Source: Candidatus Eremiobacterota bacterium (lineage in GTDB: Bacteria > Vulcanimicrobiota > CADAWZ01 > Ess09-12). Taken from it: a DNA stretch of 42,534 nucleotides. The notes under the pieces were generated by a model that searched no databases, was not told where the DNA came from, and worked only from the letters and a program-made list of their open reading frames with translations. The translations under genes were made by a program, and so were the position numbers. Shown here piece after piece: positions 25,355-34,300 of this stretch; position 1 is the first letter of the stretch; the number at the start of each line of letters is the position of its first letter. The stretch covers positions 83,111 to 125,644 of the forward strand of contig JAVHLM010000009.1 of assembly GCA_031082125.1 (NCBI GenBank). Direction: 5' to 3'.

Positions 25355-26125
25355 ATGGGAAAAACCTGCTCCCGTTGTGGCCGCGATAACAGGGATGACG
25401 CGAGGTACTGCGACATGTGCGCCGTAAGCCTCGTTGAAGGCGTTGGCGCCCCGGCGCCGGACATGCTCGACGAGGTGAAAAAAAACAGCATTGCCTGCGT
25501 AAAAGCCTGCATTGAGAGGGGATGCGATATAAACAGCAGCGATGATGAGGGCTACACAGCCCTTCATCACTCCGTCATCGACGCGCACCCGGAACTGGTC
25601 GAGGTGCTGCTGGCCAGCGGCGCCGACCCGGGGATTGCCAACAATGAAAAGCTCACGCCTCTCCATTCCGCAGTATTCAATAACCATCCGGGAATAGCCG
25701 GCATGCTTATCGCCGGAGGGGCCAGGGCTGACGCCCAGGACAAGGTGGGGTTCTCCCCTCTTCATATCGCCTCCATCACCGGTGAAGTGGGGATAATGGA
25801 AATGCTTGTCTTCGGCGGCGCCGACGTGAACATAAGGGACAGGCTGGGCTTCACTCCCCTCCATATTGCCGCCACCAGAGGGAATGTGGGGGCCGTGGAA
25901 TTCCTGCTGAAGCACAAGGCCGACGTGAACGCCTGCCAGCACAACGGCATGACGCCTCTCCATTCTGCGGCCTTCTATGGGCAGCAGAAGGTAGCGGAGC
26001 TTCTCATCACCGGCGGCGCCGAAGTGAACGCTCATGACGAGCGGGGCACGACGCCTCTCAAGCTTGCCATACAGAAAGGCCATGAAGCGACGGCAGGTTT
26101 TCTGAGGATATACGGGGCCCTGTGA
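25355..26125 (+). CDS. Zinc-ribbon ankyrin-repeat protein
   Basis: The product has 256 residues. Residues 5-22 are a zinc ribbon (CSRCGRDNRDDARYCDMC), followed by an Ala/Pro linker and about seven ankyrin repeats from residue 37 to the end. Full repeats have the TPLH signature, for example LTPLHSAVFNNHPGIAGMLI, FSPLHIASITGEVGIMEMLV and FTPLHIAATRGNVGAVEFLL; the first and last are capping repeats. It is a protein-binding scaffold, probably cytoplasmic, as no export signal is seen. ATG 25355 is used rather than the overlapping GTG at 25346, because the ribbon starts there and GGGAAG is about eight bases upstream. It follows the exported protein gene in one operon. Confidence 0.92.
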   Translation: MGKTCSRCGRDNRDDARYCDMCAVSLVEGVGAPAPDMLDEVKKNSIACVKACIERGCDINSSDDEGYTALHHSVIDAHPELVEVLLASGADPGIANNEKLTPLHSAVFNNHPGIAGMLIAGGARADAQDKVGFSPLHIASITGEVGIMEMLVFGGADVNIRDRLGFTPLHIAATRGNVGAVEFLLKHKADVNACQHNGMTPLHSAAFYGQQKVAELLITGGAEVNAHDERGTTPLKLAIQKGHEATAGFLRIYGAL

Positions 26126-26253
26126 GGCCGGGGAAATTCTCCCGGCAGATTAAGGTTTCAGCGGGGCTGCAGGTAAGCAGGCCCTGTGAAGATAATATGA
26201 TCAGGGAAGCTCAGAGGCGAGGGTAAATAACTGATGAATGAGAGGTACCGATA

Positions 26254-27642
26254 ATGGCAAAAATCACTTTTCTCGGCGCTGCACAGACCGTCACGGGATC
26301 GAAGCACCTGCTCAGCCTGACAGGCCACAGAGTGATGGTGGACTGCGGATTATACCAGGGCCTTAAGCCTCTCAGGATGAGGAACTGGGAGCCATTTCCC
26401 CTCCCCCCTGACTCTATTGACGCCATTGTGCTCACCCACGCGCACATCGATCACTGCGGCTTCCTGCCGCGCCTTGCATTGCAGGGATTCCGTGGCAAGG
26501 TCTTTGCCACGCCGGCAACATGCGACATCACCAAGATTATGCTCCCCGATTCGGGAAGGCTCCAGGAAGAAGAAGCACGCTACGCCAACAAGGAGGGCGT
26601 CACGAAGCACAGCCCCGCCCTCCCGCTCTATACAGAGGAAGATGCCAAGCGCTGCCTCGCCCTCCTCTCCCCCGTGCCCTATGACAGGCCCTTTCTCCCT
26701 TTTGCCGGCCTTGAGCTCGCCTTCAGGGAAGCGGGGCACATACTGGGAAGCGCAATGGTTGAAGCCCGCTTCACGGAAGAAGGCAAAGCGACCACCGTCG
26801 TTTTCTCAGGGGATCTGGGAAGGCTGAGCGCCCCGATTCTCAGGGACCCGGCCACCATAAAGGAGGCTGACTTCCTGGTGCTGGAATCGACTTACGGCGA
26901 CAGGCTTCACACCGATATTGACAGGAAACAAGCCCTGGCCGGGGCAATTGTGAATACCCTGAAAAGGAGGGGCGTGGTGCTTATCCCCTCCTTCGCGGTG
27001 GAGAGAACGCAGGAGCTCCTCTATATCCTTCACATCCTCAAGGCGCACAGGGATATTCCCAATGTCCCCGTGTATGTCGATTCTCCCATGGCGGTGAGCG
27101 TGACGAAAATATTCTCCCGCTACCGCGATCTTTATGACAGCGAGGCAAATGAGCTCATCAAGGCCGGCGAGGACATCATGGGCGCAACGACAATAAAATT
27201 CTGCCAGAGCGTCGAAGAGTCCAAGAAGCTGAACTCGCTCCAGGGCCCCATGATTATCCTCTCGGCGAGCGGAATGGCCACCGGGGGCAGGATCCTCCAC
27301 CACCTGAAGACCAGGCTGGGCGACGCCAGGAACACGGTGCTCCTCGTGGGGTACCAGGCCGTGGGGACAAGGGGCAGGAGGCTCCAGGAAGGTGAAAAGT
27401 CCATAAAGATCTTCGGGGAGAAAGTTGACGTCAAGGCAGAGGTTGCCTCAATCGACGGCTTCTCATCCCATGCCGACTACGGCGAGATCATGTCATGGCT
27501 CTCTGGCTTCACCAGGGCCCCGAAGAAGGTCTTCCTGGTCCATGGCGAGGAGGCGTCCCTGGAAGGCCTCAAAAAGACCATCACGGAAAAGCTGGGCTGG
27601 GAGGTCCATGTGCCCGCCTACCAGGAGGAAGTGGCGCTGTAA
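26254..27642 (+). CDS. MBL-fold/beta-CASP RNA metallo-hydrolase (CPSF-like nuclease)
   Basis: The product has 462 residues, typical for bacterial beta-CASP nucleases of the TTHA0252 type. The zinc-binding motif HAHIDH is at residues 62-67. Further signatures are EAGHILGSAMVEARF, FSGDLGRLSAPILRDP, the beta-CASP stretch VLIPSFAVERTQELLYILH, MIILSASGMATGGRILHHL and the C-terminal RMMBL piece SIDGFSSHADYGEIMSWL with FLVHGEEASLEGL. Relatives act as endo- and 5'-exoribonucleases in RNA processing. GAGAGG is about nine bases before the ATG. The 128 bases upstream contain a small hairpin (26127-26146) without a T run. Substrate unknown. Confidence 0.93.
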   Translation: MAKITFLGAAQTVTGSKHLLSLTGHRVMVDCGLYQGLKPLRMRNWEPFPLPPDSIDAIVLTHAHIDHCGFLPRLALQGFRGKVFATPATCDITKIMLPDSGRLQEEEARYANKEGVTKHSPALPLYTEEDAKRCLALLSPVPYDRPFLPFAGLELAFREAGHILGSAMVEARFTEEGKATTVVFSGDLGRLSAPILRDPATIKEADFLVLESTYGDRLHTDIDRKQALAGAIVNTLKRRGVVLIPSFAVERTQELLYILHILKAHRDIPNVPVYVDSPMAVSVTKIFSRYRDLYDSEANELIKAGEDIMGATTIKFCQSVEESKKLNSLQGPMIILSASGMATGGRILHHLKTRLGDARNTVLLVGYQAVGTRGRRLQEGEKSIKIFGEKVDVKAEVASIDGFSSHADYGEIMSWLSGFTRAPKKVFLVHGEEASLEGLKKTITEKLGWEVHVPAYQEEVAL

Positions 27643-27667
27643 AGAGAGGCAAAGCGCTACTCCTCCC

Positions 27668-29041
27668 TTACACCTCGTAGGACGCCTGGTGGGCCTTGGA
27701 CTTCTTCAGGGCCTCGTACTGGGCCTCGAAGCCGGGCTTCCCGAGAAGGGCGAACATGTTTTTCTTGTAGCTCTCCACGCCGGGCTGGTTAAAGGGGTTC
27801 ACTCCCAGCATATAGCCGCTCACGGCGCAGGCATACTCAAAGAGGTAGAAGAGCTGCCCCACGTAGTAGGGCGTGATGGCGGGGAGCTTTATGGTCATAT
27901 TGGGCACCCCGCCCTCCTGGTGCGCAGCAGCCACGCCCTCGACGGCCGTGCTGTTCACGAAGTGAAGGGATTTCCCTTCAAGGTAGTTGAGATTGTCAAG
28001 GTTCTGGTCGTCGTGGGGGATGATCACCGAAGCCCTCTCTTCTTCAGACCAGAGGAATGTCTCAAAAAGATTTCTCACGCCATCCTGGATATACTGGCCC
28101 ATCGAGTGAAGATCGGTGGTGAAGTCAAGGCTGTCAGGGTAGATCCCCTTGTTGTCCTTCCCCTCGCTTTCACCGAAGAGCTGCTTCCACCACTCGCCCA
28201 TGTAGTGCAGGCCCGGCTCAAAGCTCGCCAGGATCTCGATTCCCTTGCCCTTCGAGAGGAGGAGGTTTCTTATCGCGGCATACATGCAGGGCACATTCTT
28301 GTTGAAGTCCGTTTCAGCAGCGAGTTTTACGGCATCCCTGGCGCCTTCCATCATCTGCTTGATGTCTATTCCCCCTACCGCAATGGGGAGCAAGCCCACG
28401 GGCGTGAGCACCGAATAGCGGCCGCCCACATCGTCGGGGATGACGAAGGTCTTGTAGCCCTCCCTGTCAGCGAGGCGCTTGAGGGCCCCCTTGGACTTGT
28501 CGGTGGTGGCTATGACTCTCCTCTTGGCCTCCTCCTTACCGAACTTGTTGATGTAAATATCCTTCAGGAGCCTGAAAGCGAGGGCAGGCTCAGTGGTGGT
28601 CCCCGACTTGGAGACGACATTGATGGTGATGCGGCGGCCTTTCAGGACATCCAGCAGATCGGCGAAATAGGCCGGCGATACCTCGCACCCCACGAAGTAT
28701 ATCCGCGGGAGCTGCGCTGCCGAGCTCGTGGAAGACTCGTTGTGAAAGTTGGATAGGAGGGCCGAGAGGGCGGCCCTGGCGCCCAGGTAGGATCCCCCGA
28801 TGCCCAGCACCAGGAGGGCGTCGCTGTTTCCCCGTACTTCAAAGGCCGTCTTCTGGATGTCCTCAAGCTCAGCGGGATCCATCCTTGTGGGCAGATCGAG
28901 CCATCCCAGGTACTCCTTGCCGGGACCGCTCCTGGTGTCCACCGTCTCCTTGGCCTTCCGGACCTCAGGCGCGATCTTGTCAAAGTCCTGGGAGGAAAGA
29001 GTTTTCATGACCCTCGTATAGTCAAGCGTGATTTTTTTCAT
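27668..29041 (-). CDS. pgi: Glucose-6-phosphate isomerase
   Basis: The product has 457 residues, the size of the shorter bacterial (Bacillus/Thermotoga-like) form. It interconverts glucose 6-phosphate and fructose 6-phosphate. Recognised signatures are LLVLGIGGSYLGARAALSAL, the phosphate-binding NVVSKSGTTTEPALAFR, DVGGRYSVLTPVGLLPIA and the C-terminal GVNPFNQPGVESYKKNMF. The start at 29041 is chosen because it begins the conserved domain; a purine-rich AAGGGGCGGAAG lies directly upstream, and an in-frame start at 29086 adds a non-conserved 15 residues. A stable hairpin lies about 40-60 bases upstream in the predicted leader. With GlgP and GlgB it links glycogen to glycolysis, though it is not in an operon with them. 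Confidence 0.96.
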   Translation of the reverse strand: MKKITLDYTRVMKTLSSQDFDKIAPEVRKAKETVDTRSGPGKEYLGWLDLPTRMDPAELEDIQKTAFEVRGNSDALLVLGIGGSYLGARAALSALLSNFHNESSTSSAAQLPRIYFVGCEVSPAYFADLLDVLKGRRITINVVSKSGTTTEPALAFRLLKDIYINKFGKEEAKRRVIATTDKSKGALKRLADREGYKTFVIPDDVGGRYSVLTPVGLLPIAVGGIDIKQMMEGARDAVKLAAETDFNKNVPCMYAAIRNLLLSKGKGIEILASFEPGLHYMGEWWKQLFGESEGKDNKGIYPDSLDFTTDLHSMGQYIQDGVRNLFETFLWSEEERASVIIPHDDQNLDNLNYLEGKSLHFVNSTAVEGVAAAHQEGGVPNMTIKLPAITPYYVGQLFYLFEYACAVSGYMLGVNPFNQPGVESYKKNMFALLGKPGFEAQYEALKKSKAHQASYEV

Positions 29042-29350
29042 GGCTTCCGCCCCTTTCTTGTAGCTTTCCCGGGTAAATCCCGGCACCGGGAGAAAGGTGC
29101 CGGAGGGTACCAGTATTTCAAGAATCGTATCGATAATTCCTGTTATTCCCTATGGCAGCAGGCAGGCGGCCGGTCACAGAGGACCCGGCCCGCGGGAGAG
29201 GCGCCGTAGAGGGTATAATGCCCAAATGTTAACAATTCTTTTACATCACCTGCAGCGTCTCATGCTTTACTTGATGGCGTACTCATGTTACCATAGGGTT
29301 GAAGGGGTCTTACCCCCCGTATCCATGATTTTATGCCGGGAGCAAAAAGC
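29042..29350. other. Divergent intergenic region between pgi and the heptad-repeat gene
   Basis: About 310 bases without a gene. It holds the 29080-29103 hairpin, an isolated TATAAT on the plus strand (29214-29219) without a good -35, and a five-base GGGGT/ACCCC stem (29304-29316) just before the plus-strand gene. No ORF or RNA gene could be supported. Promoters for both giant genes and pgi should be here. Confidence 0.5.
29080..29103 (-). promoter_or_regulatory. Hairpin in the probable pgi leader
   Basis: CCGGCACC and GGTGCCGG form a perfect eight-base stem around an eight-base loop, 39-62 bases upstream of the pgi ATG. On the minus strand the 3' arm could also pair with a nearby CCCGGG (29067-29072), so two exclusive structures are possible, as in attenuators. 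Function inferred only. Confidence 0.45.
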
Positions 29351-31360
29351 ATGAACCCTGTCAGCGGGAGCTACCAAGATTACAGCGGTCTCCCCGTTAC
29401 CCCCCAGCCTCCCCAGAAAGCCCCTCCCGATGGCGCCCAGGGGCCTTCAGGCTCACTTCTTGATGAGACTGACGTGTACCAGGCTTCAGCTCTGCTGAAA
29501 GAGAAGGGCAAGGAAGAGGCAAAAAGAGGCCAGGACCTTGCCGCCGCGGGAGAAAAGAAGGTTGACGCCGGCATCGAAAATATCGGCAAGGCCGCCGAGC
29601 TCAGTGAAACCGGGGAGCAGGAGAAGGCAAAAGCAGAGAAGCTCCTTTCCAAGGCAGGCAAAAAAGAAGCCCACGGAACAAAGCTCGTCCAGGAAGGCCT
29701 GGCCCAGAAAGAGAAAGGAGCCGCCAAGGAATCCCGGGGCATTGCCCATATCCGCGAGGGAATCCTCATGGATGAGGAAGGCGACAAGGCAAAGCGCAAG
29801 GGAATAAGAGGCGTCGAGTGCGGCCTGAGGAGAGAGGACAAGGCGGAAGGGCTCCAGAAAGAGGGCGTTACCTTTATCACCCAGGGAATCTTTGAAGAGG
29901 AACAGGCCGAAGCGGTAAAACAGCAGAGCATTGGCACGATAGAAGACTCCATAGGCAAGGGTAAAGAGGCGGAGCTCAAGGAGAAGGAGGCCCTCAGTGG
30001 CCTCCAGGACGGAGCTGACAAGGAATCGAACGGGATATCGCTCAAGGACGAGGGCCTCTCCCTTTACAATGAGGGCCTGGAAAAGACCACGCAGGGCGAA
30101 GCCCTTCTCAGCCACGCAAAAGCCGATTTTCAGAAAGCCCAGGACCTTGAGGTTGACGCAAGAGACAAGGCCGTGCAAGCCTCATATCTCAAGGAGGGCG
30201 CCGCAGGCAAAGAAAAGAAGAGCGTCGAGGTGATGAACGAGGCGCAGAACCTCTGGAATGAGTCCGAGGTAGTAGCGGCAAAGGCCAGGGAAGCCCTTAA
30301 GGTGGCTGCAAAAGACCGTGCCATGAGGGAAAAGCTTTACCAGGAAGGCCAGTACTGGTACCAGAAGGGCTACTGGGACTACATGCAAAGCTCATATTTC
30401 TTCTGCTGCCCCTTCTTCTATTACGGGGGATGGGGAATGAACCAGCAGGCCATGTGTGAGATGCAGCATGGCATCCAGCTCCTGAACCAGGCCAACGCCT
30501 ATGGATCCCATGGAGCCCAGATGGAAGCCCAGGCCCAGGAGCTCATGCGCAGGGCTGAGGATATGAAAAGGCAGGCCCTCGACAAGGAAAAAAAGGCACT
30601 TTCCCTCAAGGCTGAAGCGAAACAAGACAGGCTTGAGGCACAGAAGCTCACCTCAGAGGCCCAGGAAGAGATGGATTCGTCCTACGCTTACAAGCTCCAG
30701 GCCAGGCATGAGCATGAAGAGGGCCAGGCCCTCACCGGCCAGGGATCGCAGCTCAAAGAAGAAGGCGAAGTCCTGATGGAAGAAGGAATCGATCTGGCCC
30801 AGGAAGGCAGAACCATACAGGAAAGCAATATTGCCGGTTTCCAGGAAGGGCTTGACGCGGAAAAAACCGCCGCGGAATCGGGGCAGGAAGCGCGGGGAGA
30901 TATCGGGGAAGCCTTCGCTCAAGAAACAAAGGCCCATGCCGCAGAGCGGCGGGGAGTAAGGAAATTCAGAAAGGGCCTCGCCCTCGAGCAGGAAGCAAGA
31001 ATCAAGGAGCAAGAGGGTCTCTCATCGATAAAGCTCGGCTTCAAAACATCAAAAAAAGCCCGGGAGCTTGAGCAGAAGGGAATAGGCGAGATACAGCGGG
31101 GAATACTCACGGAAAATCGGGGGAGGGTAAAAGAGAAAGAGGGACTGGCCCGCCTTGAGGAAGCCCGGAAGCTCAAAGTTTCCGGTGACAGCCTCGCGGC
31201 ACAGGGCGCCGCCCATACCTCCGAGGGACTGGAACTTGAACTGCAGGCCTATAAGGAGATTACCGAGGGCCTCCAGGCCCAGAAGGCCGGCAAGATCATC
31301 CAGGACAAGGGAATGGAGTACCTCCGCATGGCCGATGAAGCCGAAGAGAGCTCTCGGTAG
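29351..31360 (+). CDS. Giant small-residue heptad-repeat protein (predicted helical hairpin)
   Basis: The product has 669 residues and matches no family I know. Residues 1-45 are a Pro/Gly-rich head. Residues 46-346 are 43 uninterrupted heptads, such as GLAQKEK, GIAHIRE, GILMDEE and AELKEKE; the first position is Gly, Ala or Ser in all but one. Residues 347-373 are a turn rich in Tyr, Phe, Trp, Cys and Gly (SSYFFCCPFFYYGGWGM). Residues 374-667 are 42 more heptads, such as GEVLMEE, GIDLAQE, AQKLTSE and GILTENR, with one exception (Asn). Composition is Glu/Lys/Gln/Ala/Gly-rich. No signal peptide is seen. Arms of 301 and 294 residues around a turn suggest a long antiparallel helical rod. The start at 29351 is preferred because GGGAG lies eight bases upstream; an ATG at 29333 is in frame. 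The TPR/FlhA-like gene follows 17 bases later. Confidence 0.85.
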   Translation: MNPVSGSYQDYSGLPVTPQPPQKAPPDGAQGPSGSLLDETDVYQASALLKEKGKEEAKRGQDLAAAGEKKVDAGIENIGKAAELSETGEQEKAKAEKLLSKAGKKEAHGTKLVQEGLAQKEKGAAKESRGIAHIREGILMDEEGDKAKRKGIRGVECGLRREDKAEGLQKEGVTFITQGIFEEEQAEAVKQQSIGTIEDSIGKGKEAELKEKEALSGLQDGADKESNGISLKDEGLSLYNEGLEKTTQGEALLSHAKADFQKAQDLEVDARDKAVQASYLKEGAAGKEKKSVEVMNEAQNLWNESEVVAAKAREALKVAAKDRAMREKLYQEGQYWYQKGYWDYMQSSYFFCCPFFYYGGWGMNQQAMCEMQHGIQLLNQANAYGSHGAQMEAQAQELMRRAEDMKRQALDKEKKALSLKAEAKQDRLEAQKLTSEAQEEMDSSYAYKLQARHEHEEGQALTGQGSQLKEEGEVLMEEGIDLAQEGRTIQESNIAGFQEGLDAEKTAAESGQEARGDIGEAFAQETKAHAAERRGVRKFRKGLALEQEARIKEQEGLSSIKLGFKTSKKARELEQKGIGEIQRGILTENRGRVKEKEGLARLEEARKLKVSGDSLAAQGAAHTSEGLELELQAYKEITEGLQAQKAGKIIQDKGMEYLRMADEAEESSR

Positions 31361-31377
31361 AGGCCTCACCGGCCTCC

Positions 31378-34300
31378 ATGAAGCCCGCCCCTCCGGACAA
31401 CACTCACATGAATCCTCCATCCCACATTGAAGAGCGAAGACTACGGCAGATCATCCAGGAGAATCCCCGTGACAGCTCGGCTTTTTACAGGCTCGCCCTG
31501 CTCTTGGAAGACCACCACTCCTATGAAGATGCCCTTGCCACCCTGAAGAAGGCCCTTGCCATTGATCCCGCTTTTAACAAGGCCTTCACCCGCTCGGTGA
31601 TGCTCCTCCACACCACAAGCGGAAAACGGCGGGGGAAGTGGATTTTCACCACACCCTCGGGTGCCGAGCACCCGGGAAAAATGCCGGTTCTACCCGACGA
31701 ATGCCGCTTCAGGATGTATGAAAAAGGGAGCGAGGTGCTCCTTGTTCCTTTCATGCAGCGCTTTGGAAAGGCTGCGCAGTTCCTTGACGAGGGAAGAGAG
31801 GAGGAATGGAAAGCCCGCCATCTTCCTGAATCCTTCAGGGAAAAAGCGATCCTCACCTTCCGGAAGGCCCCCCCCCCTGGAATCTCTCTCGATGCCTCTT
31901 CCCTCACCGTGGAGCTGGGCACCGATTTCAGGGATCTCTTCAGGGATATCTCGCTGAGAGCCGTCCATCTCACGGAGCGCTTCAGGAAAGAGAAGGGCAT
32001 TGCCCTTGCCCCCCCTGCATTCAGAGTCACCAGGTCCCTTCCCGCCGACCGCTTCAGGGTGATTTCGGGGCCTTACCTTCTCGGCCAGGGGGGCATAAAA
32101 AAAGACCATCTTCTTGCCGCCAGGGAGCATCAATCGGCGCCGCCGTCACTTGTACCCGGTGTAGACACCTCCATCGATGCCCTGGGCCTCAAGGGAAGGT
32201 GGATCGGCAGGGAGGGGAAGAAGCAGGCTGAGAGCGAGGGTTTCCACGTATTTGAGGCCATTCCCCTTATACTGGAGACCGCATACCGCCTCATGGAGGA
32301 CCATCTTGATCTGCTGTGGAGCGAGAGCCACACGGGGCGCTTCATGGAGTTCCTCAGCAAAGAGAGGCCCCGGACTCCCTGGAAAACCCTTGAAACCACC
32401 CTTTCCCTGGCAGCCCTCACGGGCCTCATAAGGCATGCCCTGCGGGCAGGCGCCGCGCCGGCAGAGCTCCCTTACTGCCTGGAGCACCTCATCGAATCGG
32501 CTCATGACGATGAATATTCCATGGCATGCCTGCTCTGGAATCGCACTGTCGATCTCGAGGGAATACGCATGCTCGCCCAGAAAGGGGCTTTCCAGGCACT
32601 TTCAATCGCTCCGCAGCTTGAAGAAAACCTTCTCATATTCCTGGGCACTCATGGTGACGAATCAGTCGGTGATAAGCTCTTTCCCTTCTCCACGGTGCTT
32701 GATCAGCTCAGAGACCTGTCCTCAAAAATCCTGCAGCTCGGAAAAAGACCGATGCTGATCTGCGATTCATTCCTGCGGCCTTTCATTTCGGAGTGCATGA
32801 GGATCTTCCCAGAGCTCCTTATTCTCTCAAAAGAGGAAGCCTCAATAATTCCCCCGCAGCAGATTTTTTACGAAATCAACGAGCACCCCCTGGCCCTCAG
32901 GGCCGCAGCGCACCAGCATGTCGAGTCGGCCCTCTCATTCTACCCGGCACCTTCCGGGAATAACCCTTTTCAGGACAGGGACAGGATTTCCTTTGCCTCC
33001 TTCTTCAAGGAAGAGGAGAGGCTCCTGGTGGATATCGAAGCGGCAATGATAGAGCGGTGTGAGGCCATGAGCACCGTCCTCATATATTACCAGGAGATGG
33101 GATACCGCTACGAGGGCCTCCTGTCTGCCAGCGTCACCGGCAGCGAAGGAGGAGTCCACGAGCCCGCGGAGTTCGTCCAGTCCTCACCTTTCAGCGTGGA
33201 GCTCGGCCGGGCCTATGCCCCCCTCCTGGCAAACAAGGAGGAGCTGAAAAGGCATGTTGAAGGCATGCGCTCCCTTTTCTCTGAAAAGTACTCGGTGATA
33301 CTTCCTGAAATCCATTTCCACGTGGACCCTGCGATGGAAGAGAGCACTATCTCCCTGCTGTTCAGGGGAAAACCCCTTTTTTACTCCACCATGCAGGACA
33401 ATCCCGCCCTTACCCACATCCTCGGCGGTGAAAAGATCGTGGAAGACCCAATAGAGGCTTTCATGGCAAGCCTCGCCCTGGTGATGGAGAACCACCTCGC
33501 GGATTTTATTGATTATGAGATCACCGCTGATTTCCTGGAGAGCCTGAAAGGAGCCTGTGAAGGCGGTGCCGAAGCGCCTGTTGAGAGGGTAGCCCCGGTG
33601 CTCAGATCGCTTTTCGAGGAGAAAGTGCCCTGCAGGAAAAAGGACTTCATCGCGGCAGAAATCGAAAGCCTCTCCAGGAAGGGCGCCTCCTGCGGTGAAA
33701 TCGTGGAGAGCATCAGAGAAGGCCTGAAGGAAGAGCTGCTTGAGCCCTTTCTCTCAGAGGAAAAGAGGCTTCCCGCTGTTCCCCTTGGCGATGACATGGA
33801 GATTATCCTGAAATCGCCTCTTTTCGAGTATCTGTTTGATGGCCAGGACGCCTCCTGCATGAAAGAAAGAGACTACATCGCCGAGCTCATAGCGAAAGAA
33901 TACGAAGCGACGCCGGGCAGCAGAAGAAAGCTGCCCATCATGTGCACAAAATCTCTCAGGAAGCCTCTTTTCCATCTTCTGAAGCCCTGGCTTCCCGGTG
34001 TGGTCATTCTGTCACGAGATGAGGCTGCCGGGAGCGAGATTCAGCCTGCAGGCGTCATAGAAGCCTCAGAGGGTTTCAGGAAATTCATCTTTGACGAGAT
34101 CCTCAAGCAGGGCATTCTCTCTGACCACTCCCACCTTGAAAAGGAGCTGGCGCGGAAGCTCACGGAGCTTCTGGAGCACCAGGAAAAGGAGCACGGGGAG
34201 GAGGAGAAGGCAGAGAGAGAGAGAGACTTCATCACCATCACCATGAACCCGGTCTTTTTTGAGAGCCTTGGAGGCGAAAGGGATAAGACGGGGTTCTCCT

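Noticed and set aside
26127-26146. GCCGGG/CCCGGC hairpin after the ankyrin gene as a terminator
   Set aside because: No T run follows, and the next gene is on the same strand; it may be structural but is not supported as a terminator.
29214-29219. TATAAT on the plus strand before the heptad-repeat gene
   Set aside because: No -35 at the right distance and the box is about 130 bases from the start; left as a note in the intergenic entry.
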